Part shown: one piece after another, positions 17,260 through 25,756 of the stretch
Position numbering within the stretch: the first letter of the stretch is position 1
Layout: every line of letters starts with the position of its first letter
Made by a program: the position numbers and the translations under genes
The notes under the pieces: generated by a model
What the model was told of the DNA's origin: nothing
Databases searched by the model: none
What the model saw: only the letters and a program-made list of their open reading frames with translations
DNA from: Hyphomicrobiaceae bacterium
GTDB lineage: Bacteria > Pseudomonadota > Alphaproteobacteria > Rhizobiales > Hyphomicrobiaceae
Reading direction: 5' to 3'
DNA length: 35,586 nt
NCBI GenBank assembly: GCA_008933705.1
Contig: WBUN01000051.1
Coordinates: 1-35,586, forward strand

Positions 17260-19191
17260 TTGAAACGCGTGGACAGCGCAACCAAGACCCCACTTCTCGA
17301 CCAGGTTCTGACCCCGGAGGATTTGCGCCGCCTGCCGGAGAAGGATCTGCGCCAGCTCGTCGACGAGCTGCGGCGCGAGACCATCGACGCGGTCTCGGTG
17401 ACCGGCGGACATCTGGGCGCCGGCCTCGGCGTGGTTGAGCTGACCGTGGCGCTGCACCGCGTGTTTGACACGCCCCGCGACCGGCTGATCTGGGACGTCG
17501 GGCATCAGGCCTATCCGCACAAGATTCTGACCGGGCGGCGCAATCGCATCCGCACGCTGCGCATGGGCGGGGGGCTGTCGGGCTTCACGCGGCGCGACGA
17601 GAGCGAATACGACCCCTTCGGCGCCGCGCATTCGTCGACCTCCATCTCCGCCGGCCTCGGCATGGCGGTGGCGCGCGATCTTGCCGGCAAGACCAACAAC
17701 GTCGTGTGCGTGATCGGCGACGGCGCCATGAGCGCGGGCATGGCGTACGAGGCCATGAACAACGCGGGTGCTCGCAACGAGCGCCTGGTCGTCATCCTCA
17801 ACGACAACGACATGTCGATCGCGCCGCCCGTCGGCGCGCTCTCGACCTACTTGGCCCGCATCTCATCGAGCGGCACCTACCTGCACCTGCGCGACATCGC
17901 CAAGCAGCTCGCCAAGAAGCTTCCCAAGAACTGGGAGCGCCGCGCCGCCCGCGCCGAGGAGTACACCCGCACCTACTGGACCGGCGGCACACTGTTCGAG
18001 GAGCTGGGCTTCTACTATGTCGGGCCGATCGACGGCCACGATCTCAACGCGCTGCTGCCCGTGCTCAAGAACGTGCGCGACGCGCGCCAGGGGCCGATCC
18101 TCGTGCATGTGGTGACAAAGAAGGGCAAGGGCTATCCGCCGGCGGAGGCGTCCGACGACAAGTATCACGGCGTCAACCGGTTCAATGTCATCACCGGCGC
18201 GCAGGTGAAGCCGAAGCCAAACGCGCCGAGCTACACGCGCGTGTTTGCCGAAAGCCTGATCCAGGAGGCGCGCAAGGACGACAAGATCGTTGCCGTCACC
18301 GCGGCCATGCCGTCGGGGACCGGGCTCGATCTGTTCGGTGAGATCTTCCCGGAGCGCACCTTCGACGTCGGCATCGCCGAGCAGCACGGCGTGACCTTCG
18401 CGGCCGGTCTCGCCGCCGAGGGGTTCAAGCCGTTCGCGGCGATCTACTCGACCTTCCTGCAGCGGGCATACGATCAGGTGGTGCACGATGTTGCCATCCA
18501 GCGGCTGCCCGTGCGCTTTGCCATCGATCGTGCAGGCCTGGTGGGCGCCGACGGGCCGACGCACGCGGGCTCCTTCGACCTCGCCTATCTTGCTTGCCTG
18601 CCGGGCTTCGTGCTGATGGCGGCGGCGGACGAGGCCGAGCTCAAGCACATGGTGGCGACGGCGGCCGCTATCGACGATGCGCCGTCGGCCTTCCGCTATC
18701 CGCGCGGGGAGGGTGTCGGCGTCGAGCTTCCTCTCGAGGGCAGGCCGCTCGAGATCGGCAAGGGCCGCGTGGTGCGCGAGGGCTCTGCGGTCGCCATCCT
18801 GTCGCTCGGGACGCGCCTGCAGGAGAGCTTGAAGGCCGCCGACCAGCTCGCCGGCTTCGGGCTGTCGGCGACGGTGGCCGATGCGCGCTTCGCCAAGCCG
18901 CTCGACCGTGATCTCGTGCGCCGGCTGGCGCAGAACCACGAGGTGCTCGTCACTGTCGAGGAAGGCTCGATCGGCGGCTTCGGCAGCCATGTGCTGCAGT
19001 ACCTGGCGGGCGAGGGTCTGCTCGACGGCGGGCTGAAGGTGCGCCAGATGACGCTGCCCGACATCTTCATCGATCACGATAAGCCCGAGAGGATGTACGA
19101 CAAGGCGGGCCTCAACGCAGCCGGCATCGTTGCCACCGTGCTGGCGGCGCTCGGTCGCGAGGCGCTCGCCAACGAGGCGAGCCGCGCCTGA
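17260..19191 (+). CDS. dxs: 1-deoxy-D-xylulose-5-phosphate synthase
   Basis: Condenses pyruvate and glyceraldehyde-3-phosphate to DXP, the entry step of the MEP isoprenoid pathway and also a source for thiamine and pyridoxal. The 643-aa protein has the three transketolase-like domains: the thiamine-diphosphate domain with [12 protein letters not shown] and GDG at 153-155, the pyrimidine domain with GIAEQHG where Glu374 is the catalytic Glu, and GADGPTHAG, followed by the C-terminal domain. The length matches the family. The start is TTG at 17260, or GTG at 17269; neither has a strong ribosome site. A strong terminator lies about 220 bp downstream. Confidence 0.97.
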   Translation: MKRVDSATKTPLLDQVLTPEDLRRLPEKDLRQLVDELRRETIDAVSVTGGHLGAGLGVVELTVALHRVFDTPRDRLIWDVGHQAYPHKILTGRRNRIRTLRMGGGLSGFTRRDESEYDPFGAAHSSTSISAGLGMAVARDLAGKTNNVVCVIGDGAMSAGMAYEAMNNAGARNERLVVILNDNDMSIAPPVGALSTYLARISSSGTYLHLRDIAKQLAKKLPKNWERRAARAEEYTRTYWTGGTLFEELGFYYVGPIDGHDLNALLPVLKNVRDARQGPILVHVVTKKGKGYPPAEASDDKYHGVNRFNVITGAQVKPKPNAPSYTRVFAESLIQEARKDDKIVAVTAAMPSGTGLDLFGEIFPERTFDVGIAEQHGVTFAAGLAAEGFKPFAAIYSTFLQRAYDQVVHDVAIQRLPVRFAIDRAGLVGADGPTHAGSFDLAYLACLPGFVLMAAADEAELKHMVATAAAIDDAPSAFRYPRGEGVGVELPLEGRPLEIGKGRVVREGSAVAILSLGTRLQESLKAADQLAGFGLSATVADARFAKPLDRDLVRRLAQNHEVLVTVEEGSIGGFGSHVLQYLAGEGLLDGGLKVRQMTLPDIFIDHDKPERMYDKAGLNAAGIVATVLAALGREALANEASRA

Positions 19192-19327
19192 GGCGTGCAG
19201 CCGCCGCTGAGTCTAACAACACACAACGGTCAGCGAATCTCCGGCGTCGAGCGGCCTTTGCTGCCCGTCCACAGGGTATCCACAAAAATCTTGAAGCAAG
19301 GCGGGGCGTGGTTGCGAAATGACGTAG

Positions 19328-19344
19328 ACGTCCGAATCGGACGT
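19328..19344. promoter_or_regulatory. Perfect 17-nt palindrome (operator-like)
   Basis: ACGTCCGAATCGGACGT has two perfect 8-nt arms around a single central base. It lies in the 356-bp gap between dxs and the superoxide dismutase gene, 84 bp before the terminator stem. It looks like a dimeric repressor site, but the regulator is unknown. The rest of the gap has an 8/9 match to a DnaA box (GTATCCACA) near 19280 and no convincing gene. Confidence 0.45.
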
Positions 19345-19413
19345 GCTAAGCACGGAATGTCCCTAGACGAACTTTTCCCCTGCCCCTCTTTTCCCCCATC
19401 CGGCAGCGGGATA

Positions 19414-19448
19414 AAGCCCTGGCGTCGCGCGCCAGGGCTTCCTTTTTT
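19414..19448 (+). terminator. Strong Rho-independent terminator
   Basis: AAGCCCTGGCG (19414-19424) pairs perfectly with CGCCAGGGCTT (19430-19440) around a 5-nt loop, followed by CC and six T's. It ends plus-strand transcription between dxs and the convergent superoxide dismutase gene. On the opposite strand only a short T-run follows, so it is mainly a plus-strand terminator. It may end either the dxs message or a separate small RNA from this gap. Confidence 0.85.
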
Positions 19449-19547
19449 CGTCGAGCGCCATATGCGCGCCTTGGGGTCAGGCCCGCCAGCAGCAACGATG
19501 CTATGCGGATAGGGGACCACATTTCCGTCTGCCCCGAACGCTTCATC

Positions 19548-20264
19548 TCACGCCATCGCCGCCTTGAAGTTGGCCGCCACCTTGTCCCAGTTCACGACGT
19601 TCCACCACGCCTCGATGTAGTCGCCGCGCCGATACTGGTGCTTGAGGTAGTAGGCGTGCTCCCACACGTCGATGCCGAGGATCGGCTTGGCGCCGACATC
19701 CATGTGCGGGGTGTCCTGGTAAGGCGTGTTGAAGACGGTGAGCTTCCTGTTCTTGTCGACGGCGAGCCAGGCCCAGCCCGAGCCGAAGCGCGTGAGGCCC
19801 GCCTGCTTGAAGGCGGCCTTCATCTTGTCGACGTCGCCGAAGGCGCCGTCGATGGCGCTCTTGACCTCAGCGGTCGGAGCCTTGGCGCCGCCGGGCGTCA
19901 TGAGCTGCCAGAAATAGGTGTGGTTCCAGTGTCCGCCGAGGTTGTTGCGGACCGGCGTGCGCACGGCGTCGGGCACGGCCGAGAGGTTGGACAGGATGTC
20001 CTCGATTTTCTTGGTGGCGAGGTCGGGGTACTTGTCGACGAGGCCGTTGAGATTGCCGATGAAGGCGTTGTGGTGGTTCTTGTGGTGGAAGCCCATCGTC
20101 GCCGTGTCGATGTGCGGCTCGAGCGCGCTGTAGTCGTAGCCGAGCGGCGGCAGCTTGAATGCCGGCGTGGCTTGGGCGAAGGCCGCGCCGCGCCCGAGAA
20201 TGCCGGCCGAGGTGGCGAAGGCAGTGGCTCCGAGCACGAATTTCAGAGTATCTCTTCGGTTCAT
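19548..20264 (-). CDS. Superoxide dismutase (Mn-type signature) with Tat signal
   Basis: Dismutates superoxide to oxygen and hydrogen peroxide. The metal ligands are His60 (TMGFHHKNHH), His115 (GGHWNHTYFW), Asp199 and His203 (DVWEHAYYL). The GGH before the second His and a Gln at residue 183 (NTPYQDTP) favour Mn-type or cambialistic enzymes over Fe-type. Residues 1-30 begin MNRRDTLKFVLG and contain a hydrophobic stretch ending AAFAQA, a twin-arginine signal, so the enzyme should act in the periplasm, unlike the usual cytoplasmic SodA/SodB. GGAGGAG lies just before the ATG. It sits on the minus strand inside an otherwise conserved dxs-tlyA run. Confidence 0.95.
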   Translation of the reverse strand: MNRRDTLKFVLGATAFATSAGILGRGAAFAQATPAFKLPPLGYDYSALEPHIDTATMGFHHKNHHNAFIGNLNGLVDKYPDLATKKIEDILSNLSAVPDAVRTPVRNNLGGHWNHTYFWQLMTPGGAKAPTAEVKSAIDGAFGDVDKMKAAFKQAGLTRFGSGWAWLAVDKNRKLTVFNTPYQDTPHMDVGAKPILGIDVWEHAYYLKHQYRRGDYIEAWWNVVNWDKVAANFKAAMA

Positions 20265-20427
20265 GATCTCCTCCGTGGACTCCCAAGGGCGATGCGCGAC
20301 CCGGATGGGATGGCGTGATGGTACACTCCGCGCAGCTTCACAGGTATGGCAGCGTGGACCGTGCAGTGCTTACGGAGGCGAGCGACCGGCGGATGCAGCA
20401 GGGGCGGCGGCCGAGGATCAAATAAGC

Positions 20428-21201
20428 GTGAACGATGATGCCGAGCCAGCCGGCGACGCCAAGCGGCGCGTGCGCCTGGACGTGCGGATGGTGGGGCTCG
20501 GGCTCGCCCCGTCGCGGGCACGTGCGCGGGACCTGATCCTGCGCGGCGAGGTGGAGGTGGATGGCGCGATTGTCTCGAAGCCCGGCGCGGGCGTCGGGGC
20601 ACAGGCCTCGATCCGTCTGGTCGCGGGCGCGCCCGACTATGTGTCGCGCGGTGCGCTGAAGCTGGCGGCGGCCCTGTCGCATTTCGGCTTTCGCGCGACG
20701 GGCGTCGTGGCGCTCGATGTCGGTGCCTCCACCGGCGGCTTCACCGAGGTGCTGCTGCGCGAAGGCGCCAGGCGCGTCTACGCGGTCGATGTCGGGCATG
20801 GGCAGCTTGCCGCGCAGCTCGCCGAGGATGAGCGCGTGGTCGCACTGCAGGGCTGCGACGCGCGCCGCCTCGACCGCACGCTGATCGCGGAGCCGGTCGG
20901 CGCGATCGTGGCGGACGTCAGCTTCATCTCGCTCACCAAGGCGCTGCCGGCGGCCCTGGCGCTTGCGGACGAAGGCGCGTGGCTCATCGCCTTGATCAAG
21001 CCCCAGTTCGAGGCGGGCCGCGATGCGGTCGGCAGGGGCGGCATCGTGCGCGATGCGGCGGCGCGGCAGCGGGCGGTCGATCTGGTGCGCGACTGGGTGG
21101 CCGGACAGCCGGGGTGGCGGGTCGTGGGCGTCATCGTCTCGCCGATCACCGGCGGATCGGGCAACGAGGAATTCCTGCTGGGGGCCATCCGTGCCGATTG
21201 A
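20428..21201 (+). CDS. tlyA: TlyA family rRNA (cytidine-2'-O)-methyltransferase
   Basis: A 257-aa protein with an N-terminal S4 RNA-binding domain (VRLDVRMVGLGLAPSRARAR and VEVDGAIVSKPG) and an FtsJ-type methyltransferase domain (VVALDVGASTGGFTEVLL as the SAM-binding loop, then VYAVDVGHGQL, ADVSFISL and LIKPQFE). TlyA enzymes methylate the 2'-OH of cytidines in 16S and/or 23S rRNA; some are also called hemolysin A. The GTG at 20428 has GAGGA upstream and gives the usual length; the frame is open much further upstream without similarity. Its 3' end overlaps the next gene by 11 nt, so the two are translationally coupled. Confidence 0.93.
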   Translation: MNDDAEPAGDAKRRVRLDVRMVGLGLAPSRARARDLILRGEVEVDGAIVSKPGAGVGAQASIRLVAGAPDYVSRGALKLAAALSHFGFRATGVVALDVGASTGGFTEVLLREGARRVYAVDVGHGQLAAQLAEDERVVALQGCDARRLDRTLIAEPVGAIVADVSFISLTKALPAALALADEGAWLIALIKPQFEAGRDAVGRGGIVRDAAARQRAVDLVRDWVAGQPGWRVVGVIVSPITGGSGNEEFLLGAIRAD

Positions 21202-22423
21202 GGCTGGATCCGAAGCGCTGACGATCACGCGTCTTGGCGCGCAGGGCGACGGCATCGCCGAGACGGCGGAGGGCCCGAGGTTCGTGCCGTTCGCTCTGCC
21301 GGGTGAGCGCGTGCGTCTCGGCGCGGCGGAGATGCCGGAGGTGCTGCCTCCTGCGAGCCCTGAGCGGCAGGCGCCGATCTGCCGCCACTTCGGGGCGTGC
21401 GGCGGCTGCGTCGCCCAGCATATGAGCGCCCGCCTCTACGGCGACTGGAAGCGCGGCATCGTCGTCGAGGCATTCCGCCAGCGCGGACTTGCGCCGGAGG
21501 TGGCGCCGCTGGTGCGCGTTGCGCTGGGCTCGCGCCGGCGCGCCGTGCTGACGGCGCAGCGTCGGGGCGGCGAGATCGTGCTCGGCTATCACCGGCGCCG
21601 CAGCGGCGAACTGCTCGATCTGGGCGAATGCCCCGTGCTGGTGCCGGAGATTTCGGCGCAGTTGGCGGCACTTCGCGCGGTCGCCGGCGCCCTGGCCGAA
21701 CCCGAGCTGCGCCTGACCGTGGTGGCGAGCTCAGTCGGCCTCGATATCGCCGTGGAAGGCGGCGGCCGCTGCGACGGCAAGGCGGCGGCGTCGATCGGGC
21801 GTCTGGCCGCTGAGCATCGCATTGCGCGGATCAGCGTGAGTGGCGAGACCCTGATCGAGCGGGCCAAGCCGGTGCTTCCGATTGCCGGCGTGGATCTTGT
21901 GCCGCCGGCAGGTGTGTTCGTGCAGGCGGTGGCCGACGCCGAGCACGCGATGGCGGGCCTGGTGACGGCTGCGGCCGGCAAGGCGCGCCGCGTGGTCGAC
22001 CTGTTCGCCGGCGTCGGCACGTTCACCTTCCCTCTGGCCCGGCGTGCGCGCGTGCTGGCGGTCGATGGGGAGGCCGAGGCGCTCGCCGCGCTCAGCGCAG
22101 CCGCGCGCGGCGCCAGCGGGTTGAAACCCATCGAGACGAAGCAGCGCGATCTCTACCGCGAGCCGCTGGCCGCGCTGGAGCTGAAGGAGTTCGACGCGGC
22201 CGTTCTCGATCCGCCGCGTGCGGGGGCCAGAGCGCAATGCGAAGCACTGGCGCGCTCGGCCGTTCCGGTGGTCATGTACGTGTCGTGCGATCCGGCAACG
22301 CTGGCGCGCGATGTACGCACGCTCGTCGGCGCCGGCTACCGGCTTGAGGCCGTGACGCCCATCGACCAGTTCCTGTTCTCGGCGCACGTCGAGGTGGTGG
22401 CGGTGCTGCGGCGTGACCGCTAG
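21191..22423 (+). CDS. RlmD/RumA-type 23S rRNA (uracil-5-)-methyltransferase
   Basis: A 410-aa SAM-dependent RNA methyltransferase of the TrmA/RumA family. A short N-terminal TRAM-like region is followed by four cysteines (ICRHFGACGGC and ECPVL) that ligate a 4Fe-4S cluster, the SAM-binding VVDLFAGVGTFTFPLA, LDPPRAGA, and VSCDPATLARD with the nucleophilic Cys. RumA/RlmD methylates U1939-equivalent in 23S rRNA; alphaproteobacterial homologues may act at this or another uracil. A GTG start inside tlyA gives an 11-nt overlap. The stop codon sits exactly where an IS630 relic begins, so the last residues could have been changed by insertion. Confidence 0.92.
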   Translation: MPIEAGSEALTITRLGAQGDGIAETAEGPRFVPFALPGERVRLGAAEMPEVLPPASPERQAPICRHFGACGGCVAQHMSARLYGDWKRGIVVEAFRQRGLAPEVAPLVRVALGSRRRAVLTAQRRGGEIVLGYHRRRSGELLDLGECPVLVPEISAQLAALRAVAGALAEPELRLTVVASSVGLDIAVEGGGRCDGKAAASIGRLAAEHRIARISVSGETLIERAKPVLPIAGVDLVPPAGVFVQAVADAEHAMAGLVTAAAGKARRVVDLFAGVGTFTFPLARRARVLAVDGEAEALAALSAAARGASGLKPIETKQRDLYREPLAALELKEFDAAVLDPPRAGARAQCEALARSAVPVVMYVSCDPATLARDVRTLVGAGYRLEAVTPIDQFLFSAHVEVVAVLRRDR

Positions 22424-22683
22424 CGGATCGACTCTAACGCTTGCTTCCCGCGTTTGACAGCGGCGAGGACTTTGTCCGGTTGTGCGGTCCAGACGAAGGG
22501 CTTGGGGCTTTTGTTGGTCTCGGCGAGGAGACGGTTGATGGCGGCCTGCAGGTCGGTGAGGGAGCAGAACACGCCCCTCTTGAGACGGCGCCTGGTGAGC
22601 TTTGCGAAGAAGCCCTCGACCGCGTTGAGCCAGGAAGCAGAAGTCGGCGTGAAGTGGAACGTCCAGCGCGGATGCCGGGCTAA
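22420..22683 (-). pseudogene. IS630-family transposase, C-terminal remnant
   Basis: The minus strand encodes a C-terminal DDE-transposase piece of about 87 residues: RHPRWTFHFTPTSASWLNAV, then EGFFAKLTRRRLKRGVF, and ending KRGKQALESIR-stop. The SWLNAVEGFF block contains the last acidic residue (Glu) of the IS630 DDE triad. The N-terminal two thirds and the right end of the element are missing; an integrase scrap abuts it at about 22685. The stop codon overlaps tail to tail with the stop of the rRNA methyltransferase gene, within CTAG at 22420-22423. Confidence 0.85.
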
Positions 22684-22687
22684 GCTA

Positions 22688-22861
22688 AGCGGATCGCCGC
22701 TCGTGTTCCCGGCGCGCGGCTATCTGGACCGCGCCTATTCGGGCTGCTCCAAGGGCAAGCGAGAGCTCGACGCACTCGCCGGCCAGCATGACTGGAGGCT
22801 GCACGACCTGCGGCGCACGGCCGCGACCGGCATGGCCAAGGCCGGCGTGCCGTCGCACGTC
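22688..22861 (+). pseudogene. P4-type tyrosine integrase, internal fragment
   Basis: Encodes about 58 residues from SGSPLVFPARGYLDRAYSG to GMAKAGVPSHV. This corresponds to residues 291-348 of the complete integrase at 27278-28492 and is nearly the same in protein and DNA, including HDLRRT (catalytic His and Arg). The rest of that gene is absent. It is the relic of an element related to the one still present 4.5 kb downstream, and it is fused in frame to the next integrase remnant. Confidence 0.85.
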
Positions 22862-23666
22862 AATCCCGTGCGCGCCCGCGGCAAGGACTACTATTACTTC
22901 CACCCCGCACGAGGCACCCCGCACGCGGGCAAGCCCATTCGCATTCCCGGCTGCCCGGCCGACGCGGATGGCTCTCCCAACGAGGAATGGTGGAACGCCT
23001 ACCGCAAGCTCGCACGCCGCCGCGCTGGCGCAATATTCGGGTCAGCGCCTCTCCGACGTGCTCAAGGTCAAATGGGGCGACATCAACAACGGCCAGATCT
23101 CCGTGCGGCAGGGCAAGACCGGCAAGTTCGTCTGGATGCCCGTCCACCGCAAGCTCGCCAGCATCCTCGCCGTGCTGCCGCGCGACAGCATCCATGTGCT
23201 GACCAGCAGCCGCGGCCGCCCCTGGACGCTGGATGGCTTCAAGGCTTCCTGGTCGGCGGAGCTCAACCGCGATGCAATGAAACCGCTGCGCGACAAGCGC
23301 CTCGTTTTTCACGGCCTGCGCAAGAGCGCCGTCGTGATGCTGCTTGAGGCAGGCGCCACCGATGCCGAGGTGTCCGCCATCACCGGCCAGTCCCGCGACA
23401 TGGTCGAGCACTATTCCCGCCAGGTGAACCAGCGCCGCCTTGCGGCCGCCGCCATCCTCAAGTGGGAGACCGCCGACGCCGCGCGCACGGCCAAGGATAA
23501 GACAGCGAAGGGCACCAAGGGGCCGCAGGGGGGCGGGTTTGTACAACCGGCCTCAGAATTTGTACAACACGACCAGCTGGAGAGAGCTAAGTCCTCGGAA
23601 ATATTGGTCGGAGCGGGGAGATTTGAACTCCCGACCCCCAGTCCCCCAGAATTCGTGTCTTTCTAG
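22862..23666 (+). pseudogene. Second tyrosine integrase, internally deleted and frameshifted
   Basis: The N-terminal piece (22862-23011, GKDYYYFHPARGTPHAGK then PNEEWWNAYRKLA) resembles the start of rhizobial phage-type integrases. After a frame change near 23015, the catalytic domain follows to about 23480. It has the first Arg in YSGQRLSDVLKVKW, HGLRK, and HYSRQ with the catalytic Tyr; the third-box His is Ser in TGQSRD. The N-terminal core-binding domain is largely deleted, so it should be inactive. The frame continues through the tRNA-like repeat at 23601 and stops at 23666. Its position next to that repeat fits an integrase that used this attachment site. Confidence 0.8.
23601..23649 (-). 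repeat. tRNA-Pro 3'-end fragment, attachment-site repeat (copy 1)
   Basis: Read on the minus strand this is the 3' half of a tRNA: anticodon loop CTGGGGG (GGG, proline), stem ACTGG, T-arm GGGAG-TTCAAAT-CTCCC, acceptor CGCTCCG, then ACCA. The bases on the 5' side do not pair with the anticodon stem, so this is not a complete tRNA. The 49 bp are identical to 26956-27004. It is the typical core of an island attachment site. Confidence 0.85.
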
Positions 23667-23869
23667 GTTGTTGAAATCATTACATAAATCTCTCTGACGC
23701 TCATCGCGAGCCTCGCAGACGCGTTTTTCCACCTGCTTCGCGAGGCGGCAACGGCAAGGTTTCTGAGGGATTTCCTCCGTGCTCGCGCGCCAAGGTGATA
23801 CGTGCTCGTGACCCCGAATGTGAAGTGTCGCAGCGAGGCCGCGCGGTGGTGCATTCGCTAGTACGGCAG

Positions 23870-24775
23870 CTAGATCTTCTTTCGGGCCTCGCCACCGGTC
23901 AGCACGGGCTTCAGTTGGCTGAGGCAGTAGTCGAAAAACGCCGCGATGCGCGGAATCTTTCGCAGGTCGCGATGGGTGAACAGGTATGTGGGATAGTCGA
24001 GCTCGGGAATAGGGCCGATCACCTGTACGAGGTCTTGGTCCATGTCGGCGAGGGGTGCCGGCAATGGCGCGAGCCCGACGCCCGATTTCACCGCAAGAAG
24101 CACGCTCGGAACGTTGCTCGCTTGCCCCGAGATGCGGGCCTGCGGAGCTTTCGACGGCAGCCAGCGCGCCGCGGCGAGAGCGGCAATCTCGCCGATGAAT
24201 TCGATGATCCCGTGGTTGTTGATGTCCTCCGGCGTTCTCGGGGTGCCGTTGCGCGCGACATATGACCGGCTCGCATAGACTGCCCAGGGCACATCGCCGA
24301 TCCTTTTTCCGACCAATGCTTCCTCTCGGGCCTCGCCGCCGCGAATGGCAACATCGGCCTCACCCTTCGAAAGGTCCAAGACGCGCTCGGTCATGAGCAG
24401 CTCGACCTTGATGCCCGGATACTGCTTATGGAAAGCGTCGATCAGCTGTGACCGCATCAGGCGGTGGGCAACGGCCGTGGAGCAGGTCAGCCGGACGGTG
24501 CCGCTCATACCCTTGTCGAACGTGGCGGCGTGGCGCTGAAGGGCGCTCGCTGCATCCTCGATCCGTTCGGCGTAGGGCTGCAATTCCTTGCCATAGACCG
24601 TCAGCCTGTAGCCGGTCGGATGACGTTCCACCAGCGGACAGCCAAGGCGCTTCTCCAACTCGCCTAGCCGCCGATGGACTGTCGATTGATTGACGCGCAA
24701 GGCTCTTGCTGCCGCGAGGCTACTACCTTCCCGCGCAACCGCCAGGAAGTATCGGACATCGCTCCAGTCGAACAT
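23870..24775 (-). CDS. LysR-type transcriptional regulator
   Basis: A 301-aa LysR regulator. The N-terminal winged helix-turn-helix is FDWSDVRYFLAVAREGSSL then AAARALRVNQSTVHRRLGEL, with the dimerisation helix next and a C-terminal periplasmic-binding-like effector domain (about 95-295, containing GMSGTVRLTC and SVLLAVKSGVGLAPLP). The start at MFDWSD (24775) is usual for this group; an ATG at 24790 is possible. It is divergent from the isomerase/CmcJ-like pair, the classic arrangement in which a LysR protein controls the opposite operon in response to a substrate of that operon. Its inducer is unknown. Confidence 0.92.
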   Translation of the reverse strand: MFDWSDVRYFLAVAREGSSLAAARALRVNQSTVHRRLGELEKRLGCPLVERHPTGYRLTVYGKELQPYAERIEDAASALQRHAATFDKGMSGTVRLTCSTAVAHRLMRSQLIDAFHKQYPGIKVELLMTERVLDLSKGEADVAIRGGEAREEALVGKRIGDVPWAVYASRSYVARNGTPRTPEDINNHGIIEFIGEIAALAAARWLPSKAPQARISGQASNVPSVLLAVKSGVGLAPLPAPLADMDQDLVQVIGPIPELDYPTYLFTHRDLRKIPRIAAFFDYCLSQLKPVLTGGEARKKI

Positions 24776-25096
24776 GGTCAGGTTATGCATTCTTGCCCGC
24801 CCACCGCGCAACCTTGCTGCTCCATGGCGATTGCGCGCGATGGTATCGAGACTTGCCCGCGACAACCACGGGCTTGTTCCAACGCATTAGGAGCGAATCA
24901 CACGCCATGCCCACGCACCAGACCTACATCTTTTGCAGCCCCTGCCTTGGCATCGGGCCAATTGCGGTGGACTCGCCCCATTACTTCTTCGGGTTTCAGT
25001 TTGCTGTGAGTGTAGCGTCAATGCTGGCCTTGCTGCTGGTATCCTGACAAGCACGAGCCAGCTGCAAGCGCCATCCGCGGGGAGGAGAACGAGCCC
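24776..25096. promoter_or_regulatory. Divergent control region between the LysR gene and the isomerase-like gene
   Basis: A 321-bp gap between divergent genes, expected to hold the LysR binding site and both promoters. I could not pick a convincing T-N11-A palindrome or sigma-70 boxes. A 46-codon open frame at 24907-25047 with a hydrophobic C-terminus (SVASMLALLLVS) has no clear ribosome site and no recognisable family. Confidence 0.4.
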
Positions 25097-25714
25097 ATGC
25101 CACGCCATGACGAGATCGAGTTCTGGTTCTCGATTGGCAGCACATACACCTACCTGACGGTGTCGCGATTGCACCAGGTGGCGGCAGCACGAGGGGTGCG
25201 CTTCAGGTGGCGGCCTTTCAGCGTCCGGGCGATCATGCAGGAGATGAACAACGTCCCGTTCGCCACCAAGCCGATCAAACTCGACTACATGTGGCGCGAC
25301 GTCGAACGCCGCGCCTCGCTGTACGGTCTGCCCATCAGGGTGCCGGCGCCCTACCCGCTCAAGGAGTTCGATCTCGCCAATCGCGTCGCCGTCTTGGGTC
25401 AGGCGGAAGGGTGGTGCGCCGACTATGTTCGCGCGGCCTATCGGCGCTGGTTCGTCGAGGGCAAGGAGGCCGGCAGCGAGCCGAACCTGTCGGAAAGCCT
25501 TGCCGAGATCGGCCAGGTGCCGTCGCGCGTCATCCCGCTGGCCCGATCCGATGCCATCGGTCAGGCTTATGCCACCGCCACCGAGGAGGCACGGCGCCTG
25601 AAAATCTTCGGCGCGCCCACGTTCGTGACGCGTGGCGAGGTTTTTTGGGGCGACGACAGACTGGACGACGCCGTTGCCTGGCATGCGCACGGCAAGCTGT
25701 CGCCTGTCACCTGA
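25097..25714 (+). CDS. DsbA-family thioredoxin-fold protein, 2-hydroxychromene-2-carboxylate isomerase-like
   Basis: A 205-aa kappa-class glutathione-transferase-like protein. The start EFWFSIGSTYTYL aligns with the D-F-x-S-P-Y-x-Y-L pattern of 2-hydroxychromene-2-carboxylate isomerases (NahD), with Ser15 at the place of the catalytic Ser. The cis-Pro loop and the end of the fold are seen in IFGAPTFVTRGEVFWGDDRL. There is no C-x-x-C, so it is not a disulfide oxidoreductase. These enzymes isomerise aromatic ring-cleavage products with glutathione as cofactor. GGGAGGAG precedes the ATG. It is followed after 42 bp by the CmcJ/NvfI-like gene; the two probably act on the same compound. Confidence 0.88.
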   Translation: MPRHDEIEFWFSIGSTYTYLTVSRLHQVAAARGVRFRWRPFSVRAIMQEMNNVPFATKPIKLDYMWRDVERRASLYGLPIRVPAPYPLKEFDLANRVAVLGQAEGWCADYVRAAYRRWFVEGKEAGSEPNLSESLAEIGQVPSRVIPLARSDAIGQAYATATEEARRLKIFGAPTFVTRGEVFWGDDRLDDAVAWHAHGKLSPVT

Positions 25715-25756
25715 CGTGAAATTCCGGGTCTGAACCTGTCTCGAGGGATCGCCTCC

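Noticed and set aside
19195-19512. 105-codon open frame after dxs
   Set aside because: Runs through the palindrome and the terminator hairpin; no ribosome site or similarity.
23601-23680. A complete tRNA-Pro gene at either 49-bp repeat
   Set aside because: The 5' half is absent at both sites: the flanking bases do not form the anticodon stem, D-arm or acceptor stem.
24907-25047. 46-codon frame with a hydrophobic C-terminus upstream of the isomerase-like gene
   Set aside because: No ribosome site and no recognisable family; kept only as a note in the intergenic region.
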